Assembly: GCA_948527295.1 (NCBI GenBank)
Contig: CAOSWK010000003.1
Span: 88,479-152,478, forward strand
Direction: 5' to 3'
Length of the DNA: 64,000 nt
Origin: an uncultured Eubacteriales bacterium
GTDB lineage: Bacteria; Bacillota; Clostridia; Oscillospirales; Acutalibacteraceae
Shown: positions 57,901 to 64,000 of the stretch, piece after piece
Layout: each line of letters opens with the position of its first letter
How positions within the stretch are numbered: the stretch's first letter is position 1
Notes under the pieces: model-generated
Databases searched by the model: none
Told to the model about the DNA's origin: nothing
Seen by the model: the letters and a program-made list of their open reading frames with translations, nothing else
Program-made: the position numbers and the translations under genes

Positions 57901-60437
57901 ACTTCTGGTTCTTGGCTATTGTCATTGTCTGCATTTTTCAAGCCTATATCTGATTCCATGCGAGCCTCTGCCTGAATTTTTTGCGATTCATTATCACTTT
58001 GCTGCTCGCTTGCTTCGCTATTTCCATTTGAAGCAACAAATTCTTCCGGTCCTTGATTATTGTTGCCACTGTGGTCATTAAAACCACCATCGTCATTATT
58101 GTTGTTATCGTGGCCACCAAAACCACTATCATTGTCGTTATCATTATCGTGGTCGCTAGAATCTTTATTATTATTGTTGTCATCATCGCTATCGCCATTA
58201 GGCAGTACATTTATTTGTGAGTCATAATCTTCGTTTTCCAGGAGGCTATCTACGTTCAATAGCAGCTCACAGTCACTTTGCTCTAAAGAATTCGTCTCAT
58301 TATTTTTTATTGCTTCTGTCACACTATTCAAATCTGTTACAAAAGCACCCATGTATGATTTGCTAATACACGCAAGGTTAATAATACTTTTCAATTTATT
58401 TAATACGTGATTGGCCTTATCAATTATAGTGTTTGATGCCTTTTTAAAGAATCCAAAAAAACCACTTGGCTTTGAGAGTTCAGAGTAGATATCGTACTTT
58501 GCAATCGGGGCCAAAGTCTCTTTTTTTATCAATTTTCCTCCTGTGGTGTTCTCTGGTGAGCCATAAGCGTCTTTTCCTGTTACAATTTTAACTTCTTGTG
58601 GAGGCGCTACAATACTTTTAAGACTACTATCCTCAAATGCACTGTCGCCTATTTCTAAATACTTCAATTTTGCTGCTTCAGAGCAGTCCACTTTTTCAAT
58701 ATTTTTGTTTCCGAAAAATGCACTTTCTGCATCACCTTCAAAGAAAAATATTTCTGTTAAAGGACCTAGTTTAACAACTTTAATTTTAGATGTTCTAAAT
58801 TTTTCACCTCTTATACCTACAACAGGACGTACATGCCCATCTTGTGTAGTAACCTCGGGAGGTATTACTAAAATTCCATCCACCACTTTAGTGTAGATAT
58901 CAGTAAGTATAACACCATTACCTGATGAAGCTAACGTATAGCTAAATATATGTCCACCACCTATTGCTATGCGGTTTTCATTTTTTGCTTGTTCATAATC
59001 ATTTTCCCTTGACTCATCTATTAAATTTTGATTTTCTAAATTTTGATTTTCGGCTCTTTCTAAATATGACTTTACACCATTTTTTATATCGTTTTGTTGC
59101 GCATTATCAGTATTATTGTTATCATTTGCATTATCATTGTCATTCTCGTTATTATTGTTATCATTTGCATTATCATTATCATTGTCATCATTTTCAATAT
59201 TATCATTATTGTTGTTATCGATATCATCAATATGTGAATTGCCGTTATTGTCGCTGCTACTATCATCATTGTTATCTTTTAAAGTTTTTGTATTATCAAA
59301 ATTTTCATACGCATCGTAGTGAATACCCTTGTAATTATATGGTACATCAAGGTCTTTGACTTTTAATTCATTTGCCTCAATATTTATTTCTTTAATCTTA
59401 GAATCTCCAAAAATTTCACTTTCTATAATCATATAATTACAATGTGGTAAATTAAATGTTTCAAAATTATGGCTTCCCAAAAAAGCATGTTTTCCCAAAA
59501 TTATTTTTTCAACATCATTCGAAAATATTGCAGATTTAAGACTCTGGAGATATGAAAATGCATTTTCCCCTATTTCTATTTGTTTTGCATTACCAAAATT
59601 TATTTCTTCGATATTTACTCCTGACTCCGTCCCTGCGGCTGAAAATCGTCCAAATTCAAATTTTGATATGTTAGGATTTAATGTTATTTTTTTAAATTTA
59701 GAAACATTCGCACCCAAAGACTTACTGTCAAGCAAGAACCACTCACCGAGTCCTACTGCATCCACTTTTCCTCTCGGTGTAACCATACTTTCAGGTATCT
59801 CTAAAACTGTATCATTATCATTGTTCGGAGTAAGAATTCTGCTAAGTATTACGGCATTAGGTCTTGCGGTTTTTTCATATATAAATATATTCTTTCCATC
59901 TGTTCCCACATGACCATGCTCGCTCATTGCTTTATCAAGAGCCTTTTGCTGAACTTCATCTAAATTTTCTCTCAAGGGTGAAAGAATATTATTAAATTGT
60001 TGAAGATTTGAATTTTGCGTAGAACGAGATTTCGCATTATTACTGCTTTTAACTCTCCGTTCTTCACCTGGAGGGGAAGGTGGTTCATTATCCATAGCAC
60101 TTGCAATGGAAGAGTTTAAGCCTACACCGCCAAGCAGCGCCATAGACAAAAGACCACCAGTTAATAATGCCGATTTAATTGACACACCACCGCTAACGCT
60201 TTCTAAGGCTTCCTCAGACAATTTTTTCAAAGTTTCTTGCTCATATGAAAGCAATTCTTCCTCCGAAAAATTCACATTAAATTTTTTCATAAGTGGTACT
60301 ATCTCCTGTTGAATTAATTTCTTCAAATCTTCCTCATTTGCGATTGCTTTAGCTTTTTCTACAATTTTTTCTTTCAATTTTATGTCAGAAAATATCTGTT
60401 TATAAAACTCTGCGATTTCCTTTTTTCCGTTTTCCAC
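54972..60437 (-). CDS. Giant Nif11-leader protein with BspA-type leucine-rich repeats
   Basis: The 1821-residue product starts with a Nif11/double-glycine leader (IAEFYKQIFSDIKLKEKI ... IVPLMKKFNVNFSEEELLSY ... LSEEALESVSGG, Gly83-Gly84), then a signal-peptide-like stretch (86-115) ending SSIASA. Most of the rest is BspA-type leucine-rich repeats in three or more blocks, with units such as ITEISAYAFYDCENLDKVSLP and openings like FSWKLTDDGILNISGSGPMPEF. Linkers are Asn/Asp-rich (near 58050-58200 and 59080-59270). One basic linker has RGRGRGRGGRNG (near 56050) and KKRKLIKKK. Translation starts at GTG 60437 with AAGGAG 9 nt upstream. The ATG 60 bases further up lies in the -35 box and is excluded. 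Probably surface-exposed; function unknown. Confidence 0.82.
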   Translation of the reverse strand: MENGKKEIAEFYKQIFSDIKLKEKIVEKAKAIANEEDLKKLIQQEIVPLMKKFNVNFSEEELLSYEQETLKKLSEEALESVSGGVSIKSALLTGGLLSMALLGGVGLNSSIASAMDNEPPSPPGEERRVKSSNNAKSRSTQNSNLQQFNNILSPLRENLDEVQQKALDKAMSEHGHVGTDGKNIFIYEKTARPNAVILSRILTPNNDNDTVLEIPESMVTPRGKVDAVGLGEWFLLDSKSLGANVSKFKKITLNPNISKFEFGRFSAAGTESGVNIEEINFGNAKQIEIGENAFSYLQSLKSAIFSNDVEKIILGKHAFLGSHNFETFNLPHCNYMIIESEIFGDSKIKEINIEANELKVKDLDVPYNYKGIHYDAYENFDNTKTLKDNNDDSSSDNNGNSHIDDIDNNNNDNIENDDNDNDNANDNNNNENDNDNANDNNNTDNAQQNDIKNGVKSYLERAENQNLENQNLIDESRENDYEQAKNENRIAIGGGHIFSYTLASSGNGVILTDIYTKVVDGILVIPPEVTTQDGHVRPVVGIRGEKFRTSKIKVVKLGPLTEIFFFEGDAESAFFGNKNIEKVDCSEAAKLKYLEIGDSAFEDSSLKSIVAPPQEVKIVTGKDAYGSPENTTGGKLIKKETLAPIAKYDIYSELSKPSGFFGFFKKASNTIIDKANHVLNKLKSIINLACISKSYMGAFVTDLNSVTEAIKNNETNSLEQSDCELLLNVDSLLENEDYDSQINVLPNGDSDDDNNNNKDSSDHDNDNDNDSGFGGHDNNNNDDGGFNDHSGNNNQGPEEFVASNGNSEASEQQSDNESQKIQAEARMESDIGLKNADNDNSQEPEVAAMPEESNNNAPSSNNKAAQPKETKEKAKDSATKTENSFSWKLTDDGILNISGSGPMPEFDDDQRESLWYPRNEIIKEINISEGITEISAYAFYDCENLDKVSLPGSLKIVGPRAFNGCVNLVNINLPQSLKEIKYSAFENCKSLTNVKLPGKLVSLENSAFKYCAGLTKISIPASVMSFGDYAFYNCDNLTEVALNSDAAVASFQGGFKNCDQINKIILGKDVTSFDINNLVNFKNLKEFAVAEENEKFEAVDGMLVFKDEQDLTLACCPQGKIGHITVPGNVTKIGRLAFYGCSQLTEVTLENGVKEIEQNAFKGCAKNLSINIPVSLISIENRMMDLYFNLQFNSNEEIDKFYENEDDFDKVAPFVKKITLGKDVKYIEDDIFADFSYLQAIEVDSNNQDYTSVDGVLYSKDGQTIERYPMAKPDEVFFVPMGVTKIEASAFAGSKNLRAVPMPPTVIEIGAKAFAGSGIGSVSIPRAVRKISDGTFEGCKGLGHVHLPEGLQVIGNNAFNGCKALVKYGISGKRGINFPKSLKAIGKDAFKGCAQINTNAIPDLPTTYVEEDIVDDVEEKEAAPISTANIDDDDDSTTNNVKKESKKDKNSKKTRVKQRGRGRGRGGRNGSTPTRGGTRKNIKANKSGGIDDDINLNKNEEDEDIADNNDEKSSKEEKSSNKKRKLIKKKPGKSLTAKKTDKNKVEKNKAEETIDDSDDDDSFDDEEEVQDNKSSMINQRNAQKEAQSDKNAKKHNISGTDVFWQFYKETGDLIFSGSGIIDFERGTCAFKDGKRPWHTGYDIKKIIIQEGITGIADGKGEVGGGMFTKCCPNLKEVEIANSVTKIGLAAFWGCTELKTVKLGTGVTEIGEHTFSNCTSLKSINIPSSVQTIGDSAFFNCCDEMESIEIPSSVKTIGNRAFKQCHSLSYVTFSGDNHQLKTIPKEMFNDCSALSAIVLPPSVQKIEDGAFPDNVKIIKMPQ
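59111..59188 (-). repeat. 39-bp tandem repeat in an Asn/Asp-rich linker
   Basis: Two copies, 39 bases apart, of a unit coding 13 residues (NDNDNANDNNNNE type). The surrounding sequence to 59270 is degenerate trinucleotide-like repeats of GTT, ATT and ATC on the plus strand. Unit length is a multiple of three, so copy changes would alter length but not frame. Confidence 0.7.
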
Positions 60438-60468
60438 TAAAATCAACTCCTTTTCAATAATTGGTTGT

Positions 60469-60497
60469 ATTATATCACCAACTGTTGAAAATGTCAA
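60469..60497 (-). promoter_or_regulatory. Consensus sigma-A promoter of the second giant gene
   Basis: On the minus strand TTGACA (60492-60497), 17 bases, TATAAT (60469-60474): a perfect match in both boxes and spacing. The GTG start is about 31 bases downstream of the -10 box. Confidence 0.92.
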
Positions 60498-60813
60498 GTT
60501 TTAGTTTTAAACACAAAATATTTTATTAAATTTATACAACAAGTTTTCTTTTTATAATATTATTTTTTGACTTAATTAATAGAATTTCGCTTTTCTTTGC
60601 TAAAAAGAACACCCCGGCGAAAGAAAGGCCCGTTGTATCCAAATTTTCAGTGATCAAAAGCCTTGTTGCACACACTAAAAACTTGCACGTGCAGAAAAAT
60701 ATACATATGAAAAAAGCCAGGCTAAAACAATCGTTTGCTCGGGATATCCAAAAAGCACAACTTACGTGCAATAGTTATACACACATCTAGCCTTTTCTCG
60801 AGCAAACTTGCTA

Positions 60814-60865
60814 TTGTATCAAAAGTATAGTGATAAGGCATATTTTAACCCTACTATTGATACAA
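60814..60865 (+). repeat. 26-bp intergenic repeat, copy B, with flanking inverted arm
   Basis: The repeat itself is 60840-60865 (ATATTTT ... CTATTGATACAA). Its last 14 bases (60852-60865) are complementary, with one mismatch, to 60814-60827 (TTGTATCAAAAGTA), so this copy can form a hairpin with a 24-base loop. Confidence 0.6.
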
Positions 60866-60960
60866 TTTACGTTGTACAAAGCTTTATCATATATTTTTAG
60901 GATAAATTAATCCTTACAAAAAAGGGAATTGACCTTAGCTGGCCAATCCTTTTTCTGTTG

Positions 60961-61140
60961 CTAAATTACTAATTTGACTCCTTCTTGGACTATTTCTGCA
61001 AAATTTTTTTCAATTAATATCACGATTTGTAATTTTCCATCTTTAAATTCAAATTCTATATTGCCATTCAATTTGCTACGATTCCTTCAACTATCGCATA
61101 CCACAGTATCTCTCATAGTCTGCAGCTCTTTGGTGTTTTT
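60961..61140 (-). pseudogene. Degenerate ORF remnant, family not recognised
   Basis: The minus-strand frame reads through about 59 codons with a single in-frame TGA after MRDTVVCDS. The part after it (NGNIEFEFKDGKLQIVILIEKNF) has normal protein-like composition and ends in TAG. No start or ribosome-binding site fits. It may be the C-terminal piece of a lost gene. Confidence 0.35.
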
Positions 61141-61234
61141 TCACATATCATTGAGGGTATAGATATGTATTTGATTCCAATACTGTGAACTTACTATATG
61201 CATATTTGTCATTAAAAAGTATTGATTTAGTCTT

Positions 61235-61333
61235 TCAAACGAAGCAGCAGCTTAAAGTTTTTGATGTCTCTTGCAAGACAGTATATGTGCAGCCATGCTC
61301 ATTAGGGGTTCCATTAATTAACAATATTTTCAA
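61235..61333 (-). pseudogene. Truncated NADPH-dependent FMN reductase (N-terminal fragment)
   Basis: Thirty-two codons read KILLINGTPNEHGCTYTVLQE, the flavodoxin-like N-terminus and phosphate loop of the FMN reductase family (usual form ILLINGSP...GCTYTAL). The frame then stops at TGA, while family members run to about 180 residues. A TTG start has GGGGGC upstream. It follows the SDR gene on the same strand by 48 bases and was probably part of that operon. Confidence 0.65.
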
Positions 61334-61381
61334 TGATTTGCCCCCTAAATAATATTTACTTTAATTATTATAGCCTATTCA

Positions 61382-62215
61382 TCAAAAATTTGTGGTTTTT
61401 GCAACGTCATGCATTTCCTCCATGAGTTTTACTGTATTGGCACAAATATTGCGAATACCATCGCAACTATCTGTTCCCATTGGGAGTGACTCATAAAGAT
61501 TTTCCATTTCTGCAACTTTTATATATAATTTTGCTCCTTTCTGTGGATCTCCAATTTGATGACCATTTTGACCCATATAGAATTTCATGTTTTCATCATA
61601 AAGGTGTTTATACGATGAATCTTTCGGTGCAGTTGTTTTATAAGAAGCCCCAAAAAACTCTGTACGCATAAATCCGGGTTTTACGTCGGTCACATGAATA
61701 CCAAATTCTTTTACTTCTTGTGCCAGTGTTTCAGAGATTGCTTTGACAGCATGTTTTGTTGCACAGTAAATTCCAGACAGTGGACCTACATTATAAGCTC
61801 CTAAACTGCTAACATTGAAAATATGGCCGCTCTGTTGCTTTCTCATTGAAGGAAGAACACTACGAATTACGTTCAATGTTCCAAACACATTCACGTCAAA
61901 CTGCTCACGCGCATCCTTATCACTCATTTCCTCAATCGTGGCAAGATGAGTATACCCTGCATTGTTGACGACAACGTCAATACGTCCGAATTTGGAAATA
62001 CCACTCTCGACTGCTTTCTTTACATTAGCCTCATCTTTTACATTCATTGAAATTAAGAGCAATTTATCGTTTTCTTCTCCGAACACTTCCTCAAGTTTTT
62101 CTTTGCTACGTCCTGTTCCTATGACAGGGTATCCCTGTGCAATTAACTCTTTTACCAGTGCTTTACCAAGTCCTTTCGAACAACCCGTTACCAACCATAC
62201 CTTTTTAGTTTCCAT
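61382..62215 (-). CDS. Short-chain dehydrogenase/reductase
   Basis: The 277-residue protein is a classical SDR: GCSKGLGKALVKELIAQG (cofactor site), NNAGYTHLATIEEMSD, NVSSLGAYNVG with the catalytic serine region, and YCATKHAVK (Tyr-xxx-Lys). The basic residue after the first strand (TGRSKEKL) suggests NADP(H). The substrate is unknown. Its ATG lies inside the end of the MerR gene (11-base overlap), so regulator and enzyme form one operon. Confidence 0.92.
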   Translation of the reverse strand: METKKVWLVTGCSKGLGKALVKELIAQGYPVIGTGRSKEKLEEVFGEENDKLLLISMNVKDEANVKKAVESGISKFGRIDVVVNNAGYTHLATIEEMSDKDAREQFDVNVFGTLNVIRSVLPSMRKQQSGHIFNVSSLGAYNVGPLSGIYCATKHAVKAISETLAQEVKEFGIHVTDVKPGFMRTEFFGASYKTTAPKDSSYKHLYDENMKFYMGQNGHQIGDPQKGAKLYIKVAEMENLYESLPMGTDSCDGIRNICANTVKLMEEMHDVAKTTNF

Positions 62216-62633
62216 TTTTCTTCTTTCCTTTACAAATTAAATTTTGCATATACTCATGATCCCAAGTGTCATCCTCGCCACTGAGTAGCTTACCATAATG
62301 CTCAATTTTGCGATCTAAAACTGCAAGACGCTGTTTCAGATCCTCCATATCCTTAAGCGTTTGCTTTCGCTGCTCCAGCATAATCTGATAACGCTCTTTA
62401 AGTGTTGCATTGCCTTGTTGATAGAGGTCAATATAATGTCTAATCTCTGCAAGCGACAGACCTGTGTTTCTCAAGGTAATACTAACAAATAGCCACTCTA
62501 ATTGCATTTCATCAAAAATACGTTGGTTGGCACTGTTTCGCTTTGTACCCGAAATCAGACCTTTATCGTCATAAAATCTTACAGTATGAACAGATACACC
62601 TAATATATCTGCCACTTGTTTGACTGTATACAT
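62205..62633 (-). CDS. MerR family transcriptional regulator
   Basis: The 142-residue protein has an N-terminal winged helix (MYTVKQVADILGVSVHTVRFYDDKGLI), the wing sequence NQRIFDEMQLEWL, and a C-terminal coiled coil (ERYQIMLEQRKQTLKDMEDLKQRLAVLDRKIEHY). It has no cysteine cluster for metal sensing and resembles the AdhR-like group beside oxidoreductases. The ATG at 62633 follows GGAGGTG by 5 nt; 11 earlier in-frame codons cover the ribosome-binding site. Its own promoter carries a MerR-type operator (62655-62685). Confidence 0.93.
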   Translation of the reverse strand: MYTVKQVADILGVSVHTVRFYDDKGLISGTKRNSANQRIFDEMQLEWLFVSITLRNTGLSLAEIRHYIDLYQQGNATLKERYQIMLEQRKQTLKDMEDLKQRLAVLDRKIEHYGKLLSGEDDTWDHEYMQNLICKGKKKNGN

Positions 62634-62654
62634 ATCTTCACCTCCGTCATTAGT

Positions 62655-62685
62655 ATTATACTTCATTCGAGTTACTCGAAGTCAA
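62655..62685 (-). promoter_or_regulatory. MerR-type promoter and operator (19-bp spacer)
   Basis: On the minus strand TTGACT (62680-62685) and TATAAT (62655-62660) are 19 bases apart, the long spacing typical of MerR-controlled promoters. A perfect 15-base palindrome TTCGAGT-A-ACTCGAA (62666-62680) fills the spacer. The arrangement predicts that the regulator twists this DNA to activate its own operon. Confidence 0.88.
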
Positions 62686-62758
62686 TCCCAAAATGAATAA
62701 AAATTTTCTGTTACATTGCAATTTATTATTATGGTATAAGTTAACAATAATTTGAAAA

Positions 62759-63475
62759 TTAAAAAACATTGATGTTGGCTTTTTGTGCTTGTTCAATTTG
62801 TTTGTATCTTTTAATTGTATATAATTTATTATTCTTTATGAATTTAGCTCCTGTTTGTTTAAAATAAAACGGGACTTTATGTTCAATACACTGTTTCCTT
62901 GTATTTAATACCCAATCATAATTACATGGTCTTGCATTTTCTCCTGATTCTCCACCACAAGTAACACACTCTATTAATCCTGATTTTAAGTATTTCTCTA
63001 TTTCAATATTTTCTAACATAGGTTCATGTATTATTTCTCTATGCTTAATTGGAAGCATTAAAAAAGCAGGGAGTCTTTCGTCTGCCATATTTTGATTCTC
63101 AACAGTACAAATAATAGTTACATTATCATAACCTTCATTCCAGTCATCTGGGGCACACTCCTCAAACCTCTCGATCCTTTTAGTGATAATTACAAAATTA
63201 ACGTCTTTGCGGAATTTAATCATTTTCCAGATTTCATTTCTCCAACTATCGGCTTCTTCTATGAAAAAGTCAGAGGTCATGCAAGTATAAACAGTGTCTC
63301 CACTGGGGATATAATACGATCCATCTCTATACTTTTTTATACCTAAATTGTAATCTTTTGTTTTAATAACTATATTACTATCCTTGTCGTACATGGCATC
63401 TCTTCTAAACATGTAACAGTTTAGACATCCTGCTGATTTTTTATGACATCCATGCCAAGGATCCCAGACAGACAT
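62759..63475 (-). CDS. DUF5131 / phage Gp37-Gp68 family protein
   Basis: The 238-residue protein begins SVWDPWHGCHKKSAGCLNCYM, with Cys10, Cys17 and Cys20 in the CX6CX2C arrangement that gives this family its radical-SAM-like look. It also has FVIITKRIERF, CTVENQNMADERLPAFLMLP, HEPMLENI, VTCGGESGENARPCNYDWVL and FYFKQTGAKF, all family hallmarks. The function is unknown; homologues occur in phages and mobile regions. The ATG at 63475 is preferred to the frame opening 48 bases earlier, as AGGAG lies 10 nt upstream. Confidence 0.88.
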   Translation of the reverse strand: MSVWDPWHGCHKKSAGCLNCYMFRRDAMYDKDSNIVIKTKDYNLGIKKYRDGSYYIPSGDTVYTCMTSDFFIEEADSWRNEIWKMIKFRKDVNFVIITKRIERFEECAPDDWNEGYDNVTIICTVENQNMADERLPAFLMLPIKHREIIHEPMLENIEIEKYLKSGLIECVTCGGESGENARPCNYDWVLNTRKQCIEHKVPFYFKQTGAKFIKNNKLYTIKRYKQIEQAQKANINVF

Positions 63476-63509
63476 ATCACCACATCTCCTGAATTTAATT
63501 AATGTAGAT

Positions 63510-63517
63510 ATTATATC
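63510..63517 (-). promoter_or_regulatory. Extended -10 promoter of the DUF5131 gene
   Basis: The minus strand reads TGATATAAT, an exact extended -10, with its TATAAT at 63510-63515, about 35 bases before the ATG. No consensus -35 is present. Confidence 0.55.
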
Positions 63518-63716
63518 ATACACCTTAATTTTTGACTTTCCTTACCTTTTCGAGAATGCAACTAAAACGGAGTATACAGCAACCGAGAAACCGTGATATA
63601 AGCCATTTTTTATTTTGTTTGAAAAATTAACTTGTTTTATTTAAATTTAAAAATTTATATGAACTTACGGAATTTGAAATAACAAAAATCTCATGGCAGA
63701 ATTAAGTGTTACACCC

Positions 63717-63742
63717 ATATTTTCAACCTAATATTGATACAA
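63717..63742 (+). repeat. 26-bp intergenic repeat, copy C
   Basis: ATATTTTCAACC ... ATATTGATACAA. The preceding bases CACCC resemble the CACCA before copy A at the tRNA-Leu end. Right after it, AACGC and GCGTT (63741-63763) form a small hairpin followed by six T residues. Confidence 0.6.
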
Positions 63743-63836
63743 CGCCCAGTGTATTAAGCGTTTTTTAGAGTATTAAAAAATAAAAATCTTTTTACTTTAA
63801 ATGGTAAATATTTAAACTATTAATTGTAACAAGGCT

Positions 63837-63870
63837 AAGAGCCCAGTATTATGGGCTCTTTTGTTTTTTT
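63837..63870 (+). terminator. Rho-independent terminator in a gene-free stretch
   Basis: AAGAGCCCA (63837-63845) pairs with TGGGCTCTT (63852-63860) around a 6-base loop, followed by TTGTTTTTTT. It faces the plus strand, yet no plus-strand gene is seen in 63476-64000. The remainder of that stretch is AT-rich with no supported ORF. Confidence 0.85.
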
Positions 63871-64000
63871 GCAAAGATTCCTTTAATTATTCTTTCACAT
63901 TTTATAAATTCATATCACACCAATTATTTTAAGGCGTCTAACACAATCCTTGTAACCACGATAATAGATATAGCTTTGTTCTGCAGCAGAAATATTAAAA

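Larger units (their letters stand above)
60498..61234. other. Accessory intergenic region with decayed fragments
   Basis: No intact gene is supported. The stretch contains an inverted repeat TTTGCTCG/CGAGCAAA (near 60740 and 60800), copy B of the 26-bp repeat, and an imperfect hairpin near 60918-60957 (AAAAAGGGAATTGACC against TGGCCAATCCTTTTT). On the minus strand, 60961-61140 is a frame with one internal TGA that would otherwise read about 59 residues ending KLQIVILIEKNFAEIVQEGV; I do not recognise it. The only ORFs here are short and lack ribosome-binding sites. Confidence 0.5.

Noticed and set aside
45000..60437. CRISPR-like appearance of repeated stretches in the giant genes
   Set aside because: Repeats are in frame, coding and degenerate, with no constant repeat-spacer pattern and no cas genes.
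60532..60771. 79-residue minus-strand frame
   Set aside because: No ribosome-binding site, odd Cys/Phe-rich composition, and it overlaps an inverted repeat; judged a chance ORF.
60707..60790. 27-residue plus-strand frame (KKARLKQSFARDIQKAQ)
   Set aside because: No ribosome-binding site and too short to judge; could be a fragment of a lost gene but cannot be supported.

Overview
The window comes from an endospore-forming member of the Clostridia (Bacillota). It carries spoIIGA-sigE, sigG, a GerW/YtfJ homologue, a DacF-type carboxypeptidase, scpAB and Firmicutes-type promoters and Shine-Dalgarno sites. Low-to-moderate G+C and gene order suggest an Oscillospirales/Ruminococcaceae-like lineage; that placement is inference.

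Layout. (1) 1-4.75 kb, minus strand: an rRNA operon (16S, tRNA-Ile, 5' two thirds of 23S). It carries two extra protein genes: a GIY-YIG nuclease gene inside a stem-forming insertion at the tip of 16S helix 44, and a signal-peptide-like ORF in the 16S-23S spacer. (2) 4.9-17.9 kb: sigE, spoIIGA, uvrA, uvrB, radC, an RluA-type pseudouridine synthase, trxB, a two-domain cell-wall hydrolase and proS. (3) 18.1-24.0 kb, plus strand: a complete dTDP-rhamnose operon (rmlA, rmlD, rmlB, rmlC) interleaved with three family 2 glycosyltransferases. (4) 24.0-32.9 kb: rluB, dacF, ytfJ, a DUF2953 gene, scpB, scpA, an M50 protease, rpmB, a small Nif11-leader peptide gene, plsY, der and rpmF. (5) 32.9-37.3 kb: seven consecutive short genes for secreted, mostly very acidic proteins with related signal peptides and 5' leaders. 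(6) 37.3-45.1 kb: HD hydrolase, DUF3006, ComEC-like metallo-hydrolase, ftsK/spoIIIE, a TepA/ClpP-like protease, split transketolase and sigG. (7) 45.2-60.4 kb: two giant genes (2689 and 1821 codons) flanking tcdA and tRNA-Leu. (8) 60.4-64 kb: an accessory tail with decayed gene fragments, a MerR-SDR operon, a DUF5131 gene and short repeats.

The most unusual signal is a set of three genes whose products begin with a Nif11/double-glycine leader like that of RiPP precursors. One product has a 15-residue tail. The other two continue for about 1740 and 2600 residues, with BspA-type leucine-rich repeats, Asn/Asp-rich low-complexity stretches and a repeated module. In both giants the Gly-Gly is followed at once by a signal-peptide-like hydrophobic segment. 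Both have near-consensus promoters, which also show the real start codons. No peptidase-containing ABC transporter is present in the window, so the export route is unknown. The secreted acidic cluster, the giant proteins and the protein-coding insertions in the rRNA operon are the parts that look undescribed; the rest is ordinary clostridial housekeeping.
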